Below the pieces are notes generated by a model. That model searched no databases and was not told where the DNA came from. It saw only the letters and a list, made by a program, of their open reading frames with translations. Shown here in pieces: positions 61,090 through 64,000 of a stretch of DNA of 64,000 bases (positions are counted from its first letter, which is position 1; each line of letters begins with the position of its first letter). Made by a program: the position numbers and the translations under genes. This stretch comes from Millisia brevis NBRC 105863. GTDB lineage: Bacteria > Actinomycetota > Actinomycetes > Mycobacteriales > Mycobacteriaceae. The stretch is taken from the NCBI RefSeq assembly GCF_001552615.1, contig NZ_BCRN01000001.1:186001-250000 (forward strand), given 5' to 3'.

Positions 61090-61108
61090 CGAGGTTAGCC
61101 TCAGCAAC
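61090..61108 (-). promoter_or_regulatory. IdeR/DtxR-box-like sequence upstream of DyP-encapsulin operon
   Basis: On the minus strand AGGCTAACCT (61092-61101) matches the right ten bases of the IdeR consensus exactly, but the left arm agrees only at 3 of 7 positions, about 13 of 19 overall. It lies 80-100 bases before the DyP start codon. Weak to moderate support. Confidence 0.3.
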
Positions 61109-61263
61109 CCCGACCCGCACGGGTCGAGGATCGGCGACACGGACGTTACCCGTTCCGCGGAGCAGCATTTCAGCTTTCTACCATCCCGACGCTACCGAGG
61201 GCCGGGCGGGGCGCGATCGATGTTCGTCCCCACAGGAGTGGTTGTGAAGGGTTGAATGTGGGC

Positions 61264-61854
61264 ATGACAACCGCACAGCCCACGAAGATCGGAATCATCC
61301 TCGGCAGCACCCGCCCGGGACGCCGCGGCGAGGCCGTCGCCCACTGGATCGTCGAGCAGTCGGCCGGCTATCCCTCGGTCGTCGACGGTTCGGTGACCGT
61401 CGAATTGCTCGACGTGGCCGCCTTCGATCTGTCGCTGCTGTCGGAGCCCACGATCCCCGGCGCCGCCAACCGCAAATACGAGAATCCCGCGACGCGCACC
61501 TGGGGTGCGGCGATCGACGCGCTGGACGGTTTCATCTTCGTGACGCCGGAGTACAACCACAGCGTTCCCGCCGCGCTGAAGAACGCCTTCGACGTGATCT
61601 ACCCCGAGTGGGGTCACAAAGCACTCGGCCTGGTGTCCTACGGCGCGGACGGCGGCGTGCGGGCGGTCGAGCACTGGCGGGCCATCGCGGCCAATGCTCA
61701 TCTGATGGCGGTGCGCGGTCAGGTGAGCCTGGGGCTGTTCACCGACTGGGACGGCGACACCTTCACGCCGAGCGAGCGGCGGGACGGGGAACTGCGGAGC
61801 CTGTTCGATCACGTGGTCTCGGTCACCAACGCCCTGGCGCCGCTGCGGGCCTGA
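61264..61854 (+). CDS. NADPH-dependent FMN reductase
   Basis: 196 residues of flavodoxin fold. It carries IGIILGSTRPGRRGEAVA for the FMN phosphate and TPEYNHSVPAALKNAFD. It reduces FMN or quinones with NAD(P)H. ATG 61264 is taken; GTG 61258 has a better-spaced AAGG. One base separates its stop from the Nudix ATG, so they form an operon. Confidence 0.92.
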   Translation: MTTAQPTKIGIILGSTRPGRRGEAVAHWIVEQSAGYPSVVDGSVTVELLDVAAFDLSLLSEPTIPGAANRKYENPATRTWGAAIDALDGFIFVTPEYNHSVPAALKNAFDVIYPEWGHKALGLVSYGADGGVRAVEHWRAIAANAHLMAVRGQVSLGLFTDWDGDTFTPSERRDGELRSLFDHVVSVTNALAPLRA

Positions 61855-61855
61855 G

Positions 61856-62494
61856 ATGTCCGAATCATCGGCGATCGAGGAGTTCGTCGATCGCACCCGG
61901 TCCCGGCTGGACGCCTTTCCGCGGCGCAGCCGGGATCTCGCGGGTCTGACGGCGGCGGCGGTCGCGATCGTGCTGCTCGAACCGCCCGACGGGCCGACCG
62001 TCGAATCGCCCGGCCCGCAGTACGTGATCACCCGACGCCCGGCCGGGATGCGCCGGCATTCGCGGCAGTGGGCGCTGCCGGGCGGGCGTCTCGACGGCGA
62101 CGAGACGCCGGTCGAGGGGGCGCTGCGCGAACTCGGCGAAGAGGTCGGTGTGCACCGCGGCGAGAACGCGGTGCTCGGTCTGCTCGACGACTATCCGACC
62201 CGCTCGGGCTATGTGATCACCCCGGTGGTCGTCTGGGGCGGCCGCCAGGACGAGTTGATCCCGCAGCCGACCGAGGTGGCCGAGCTGTACCGGCTGCCGG
62301 TCGAATCGCTCGACGTCGAACCCGGCTTCGCGACGATCCCGCAGTCACCGTCGCCGGTGATCAGCCTGCCGTTGCTCGGCGGCCGGCTGCACGCGCCGAC
62401 CGCCGCGCTGCTGTACCAGTTCCGCGAGGTGGTCCTGCACGGCCGAGCCACTCGCGTCGACCACTACGAGCAGCCGGTCTTCGCCTGGAAGTAG
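61856..62494 (+). CDS. Nudix hydrolase (CoA-pyrophosphatase-like)
   Basis: 212 residues. The Nudix box is complete, from Gly in GGRLDGDET through REL.EE.GV (LRELGEEVGV). VITRRPAGMRRHSRQWALPG precedes it, a pattern close to NUDT7/8 and YeaB CoA-diphosphatases. It hydrolyses a nucleoside diphosphate derivative. It is co-transcribed with the FMN reductase. Confidence 0.9.
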   Translation: MSESSAIEEFVDRTRSRLDAFPRRSRDLAGLTAAAVAIVLLEPPDGPTVESPGPQYVITRRPAGMRRHSRQWALPGGRLDGDETPVEGALRELGEEVGVHRGENAVLGLLDDYPTRSGYVITPVVVWGGRQDELIPQPTEVAELYRLPVESLDVEPGFATIPQSPSPVISLPLLGGRLHAPTAALLYQFREVVLHGRATRVDHYEQPVFAWK

Positions 62495-62498
62495 CCGG

Positions 62499-63101
62499 CT
62501 ACCCCCGGCCGCCGGCGATCCGGTCGAGCAACCAGCGCAACGCCGCGGTCTGTTCGCCCGGATCGGCACCGGCGTCGATCGCCAGGGCCGCGCGGTCGAA
62601 GGCCGCCGATACCAACCCCGCCAGCGCGTCGACCGACACCGTGTCGGGCACCGTTCCCAGTTCCCGCAGACCCTCGACCAGGGTGGCCGCCGAGGTGGCC
62701 TCGTCGAGGGCACGCATCTCCTCCGGACCGAACGCCGCGGGCCCCTCGACCATCAACAGTCGGGTGCGGCCCGGCTGCGCCATCGCGTCGAGATAGGCGG
62801 CGGTGCCGGCCGCCAGCGCATCGGCCGGGCCCCCGTCCGGGTGGTCGGCCGCCCGGATGTCGTCGGCCACCCGACCGGCCTCGCGGTCGAGCAGCGCCCG
62901 GAAGAGATCCCGCTTGTCGGTGAAGTGGTGATACAGCGCGCCGCGGGTGGTGCCGGCGGCCGCGACGATCTCCGGCGTCGTCGTGTCGGCATATCCCCTG
63001 GTCACGAACAGATCCCTGGCCGCATCCAGCAGTGCTGCGCGGGTGGTTTCCGACCGCTGCCGGTTCGATCGGCGGGCGGGAGTGCGCTCTACCTCTTGCA
63101 T
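62499..63101 (-). CDS. TetR-family repressor
   Basis: 200 residues. The helix-turn-helix is at about 20-65 (LLDAARDLFVTRGYADTTTP, then TTRGALYHHFTDKRDLF). The C-terminal domain is a ligand-binding helical bundle. The start ATG 63101 lies inside one of two matching palindromes, so it represses itself and the divergent VOC gene at 63164. Confidence 0.92.
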   Translation of the reverse strand: MQEVERTPARRSNRQRSETTRAALLDAARDLFVTRGYADTTTPEIVAAAGTTRGALYHHFTDKRDLFRALLDREAGRVADDIRAADHPDGGPADALAAGTAAYLDAMAQPGRTRLLMVEGPAAFGPEEMRALDEATSAATLVEGLRELGTVPDTVSVDALAGLVSAAFDRAALAIDAGADPGEQTAALRWLLDRIAGGRG

Positions 63102-63145
63102 ACAGACAGACTGTACGTTAATTTCACATGCAGACAGTTTGTATG
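63099..63145. promoter_or_regulatory. Two TetR operators between the repressor and VOC genes
   Basis: CATACAGACAGACTGTACG (63099-63117) and CATGCAGACAGTTTGTATG (63127-63145) are two 19-base imperfect palindromes, each paired at 7 of 9 positions, with centres 28 bases apart. The first overlaps the repressor's start codon, the second ends 19 bases before the VOC start. Confidence 0.7.
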
Positions 63146-63163
63146 TAAATGAAGGAGATGACG

Positions 63164-63613
63164 ATGCCACTCACCGACATGCAGGTCACCAGCTACTACC
63201 CGGTCCTGATGACCACCGACGTACCCGGAACGGCGACGTTCTGGCAGCAGCACTTCGGCTTCGTGTCGATGTTCACCGACACCTGGTACGTCCATCTGCA
63301 GCTCGACGGACACCCGGAGGTCAACCTCGCGGTCCTCGACCATGCCCATCCGACGGTTCCGGAATCCGCCCGCACGGCGATCACCGGCGGCCTGCTGATC
63401 AACTTCGAGGTCGCCGACGTCGACGCGGTGTACACGCGATTGGCGGCCGCCGGGCTGCCGATGCTGCTCGAACCGCGGGACGAGGACTTCGGCCAGCGGC
63501 ACTTCATCACCCGCGACCCCAACGGCGTGCTGATCGACGTGATCACCCCGATCGCGCCGTCTGCGGAGTATGCCGAGCTCTACGACTCGGCGGCGCTGCC
63601 CGGCGACGGCTGA
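63164..63613 (+). CDS. VOC-family glyoxalase/dioxygenase-like protein
   Basis: 149 residues. The VOC pattern runs from [20 protein letters not shown] to [18 protein letters not shown], with the end-strand Asp in place of a typical Glu ligand. ATG 63164 has AAGGAG 6 bases upstream. Controlled by the divergent TetR protein through the two operators. It may act on or bind the compound that TetR senses. Confidence 0.87.
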   Translation: MPLTDMQVTSYYPVLMTTDVPGTATFWQQHFGFVSMFTDTWYVHLQLDGHPEVNLAVLDHAHPTVPESARTAITGGLLINFEVADVDAVYTRLAAAGLPMLLEPRDEDFGQRHFITRDPNGVLIDVITPIAPSAEYAELYDSAALPGDG

Positions 63614-63650
63614 GGCCGCGCTCACCGAGCCGAGGTGCCAGGATCGTCGG

Positions 63651-64000
63651 GTGACGGCGGTGCTGGACGGCTTTGCGACCATCGGAGTGGTCGTGGCCGT
63701 CGGGTTCCTCCTGGCGCATCTGGGGCTGGTCGACGAGCGCGGTCAACGGGCCCTGTCGACGATCGCGTTCAATGTCGCCTCGCCGGCGTTGTTGCTGCGC
63801 ATCATGCAGGAGACGTCCCCCGCCGCATTGCTGTCGGCCAATCTGTGGACCGCAGCGTTGAGCGCGTACGGGGCGATGGCGGTCTACGCGGTGATCGCCC
63901 ATCGGCTCTGGCGGCCGCACCTACCGGCGGGCACCACGGTGATCGGTGCGTTGTGCGTCGGCTACGTCAACGCCGGCAATCTCGGCCTGCCGATCGCGTT
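63651..64000 (+). CDS. AEC-family (auxin efflux carrier-like) transporter, N-terminal part
   Basis: About 116 codons before the window edge. The helices VLDGFATIGVVVAVGFLLAH and TIAFNVASPALLLRIM, then GYVNAGNLGLPIA, match the AEC family start and its conserved NxGNLGLPI motif. Substrate unknown. GTG 63651 is probably leaderless. Its end is outside the window. Confidence 0.85.
   Translation, partial: MTAVLDGFATIGVVVAVGFLLAHLGLVDERGQRALSTIAFNVASPALLLRIMQETSPAALLSANLWTAALSAYGAMAVYAVIAHRLWRPHLPAGTTVIGALCVGYVNAGNLGLPIA

Noticed and set aside
1-64000. CRISPR arrays, insertion sequences, prophage, tRNA or rRNA genes
   Set aside because: Looked for repeat-spacer arrays, transposase-like frames, terminal repeats and tRNA-like cloverleaf sequence; none seen.

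Overview
The window is a GC-rich actinobacterial chromosome segment. Many GTG starts, several apparently leaderless promoters, F420/LLM-type flavin oxidoreductases, a ppiA gene divergent from a CwsA-like gene, DUF3558 lipoprotein and EspC/WXG-like proteins, and the nirB-nirD-hemD-like-cbiX block all point to the Mycobacteriales (mycolic-acid bacteria). Gordonia or Williamsia relatives fit best, but that is inference from gene content only. I see no rRNA, tRNA, insertion sequence, phage gene or CRISPR array. The region reads as stable core and accessory chromosome.

Layout. 1-4.2 kb: start of an NRAMP-like transporter, divergent GntR regulator, LLM oxidoreductase and a crotonase. 3.0-8.4 kb: a coupled three-gene minus-strand operon (processive GT2 synthase, GT39-like mannosyltransferase with DUF4397-like tail, GH8 hydrolase), apparently a surface or extracellular polysaccharide locus, behind a palindrome-rich promoter. 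8.9-12.9 kb: ppk2, a cobalamin riboswitch controlling metE, and a zinc-independent bL32 under a Zur-like box. 13.3-19.3 kb: LLM oxidoreductase and a NarL-type two-component system with its ABC exporter. 19.4-20.9 kb: lysG/lysE. 21-25 kb: rhomboid protease, ppiA, CwsA-like protein and a GGDEF protein. 25-29 kb: SIMPL protein, SGNH hydrolase and an acyl-CoA synthetase fused to an SRPBCC domain.

29.1-38.8 kb is an amine/GABA catabolism block: gabT and aldehyde dehydrogenase, a PucR regulator, LtrA, an APC permease and a copper amine oxidase. 38.9-40.1 kb holds a coupled EspC/WXG-like protein plus DUF3558 lipoprotein and a 41-residue protein. 40.6-43.7 kb is the most intriguing part: a tightly coupled four-gene operon with two TIGR04222-type membrane proteins (one ending in a Gly/Cys tail), a DUF692 (MNIO) iron enzyme with all expected metal-binding motifs, and a small partner protein. 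It looks like a peptide-modifying system acting on a membrane-anchored Cys tail. 44-51.6 kb: F420-type oxidoreductase, CoA-binding protein and the assimilatory nitrite reduction locus (cbiX, hemD-like regulator, nirD, nirB, narK).

51.9-64 kb: nucleobase permease, VOC and GyrI-like proteins, a Ktr/Trk potassium system, a TIGR01777 epimerase, a P450, an encapsulin with its DyP peroxidase cargo, FMN reductase plus Nudix, a TetR regulator with two operators facing a VOC protein, and the start of an AEC transporter.
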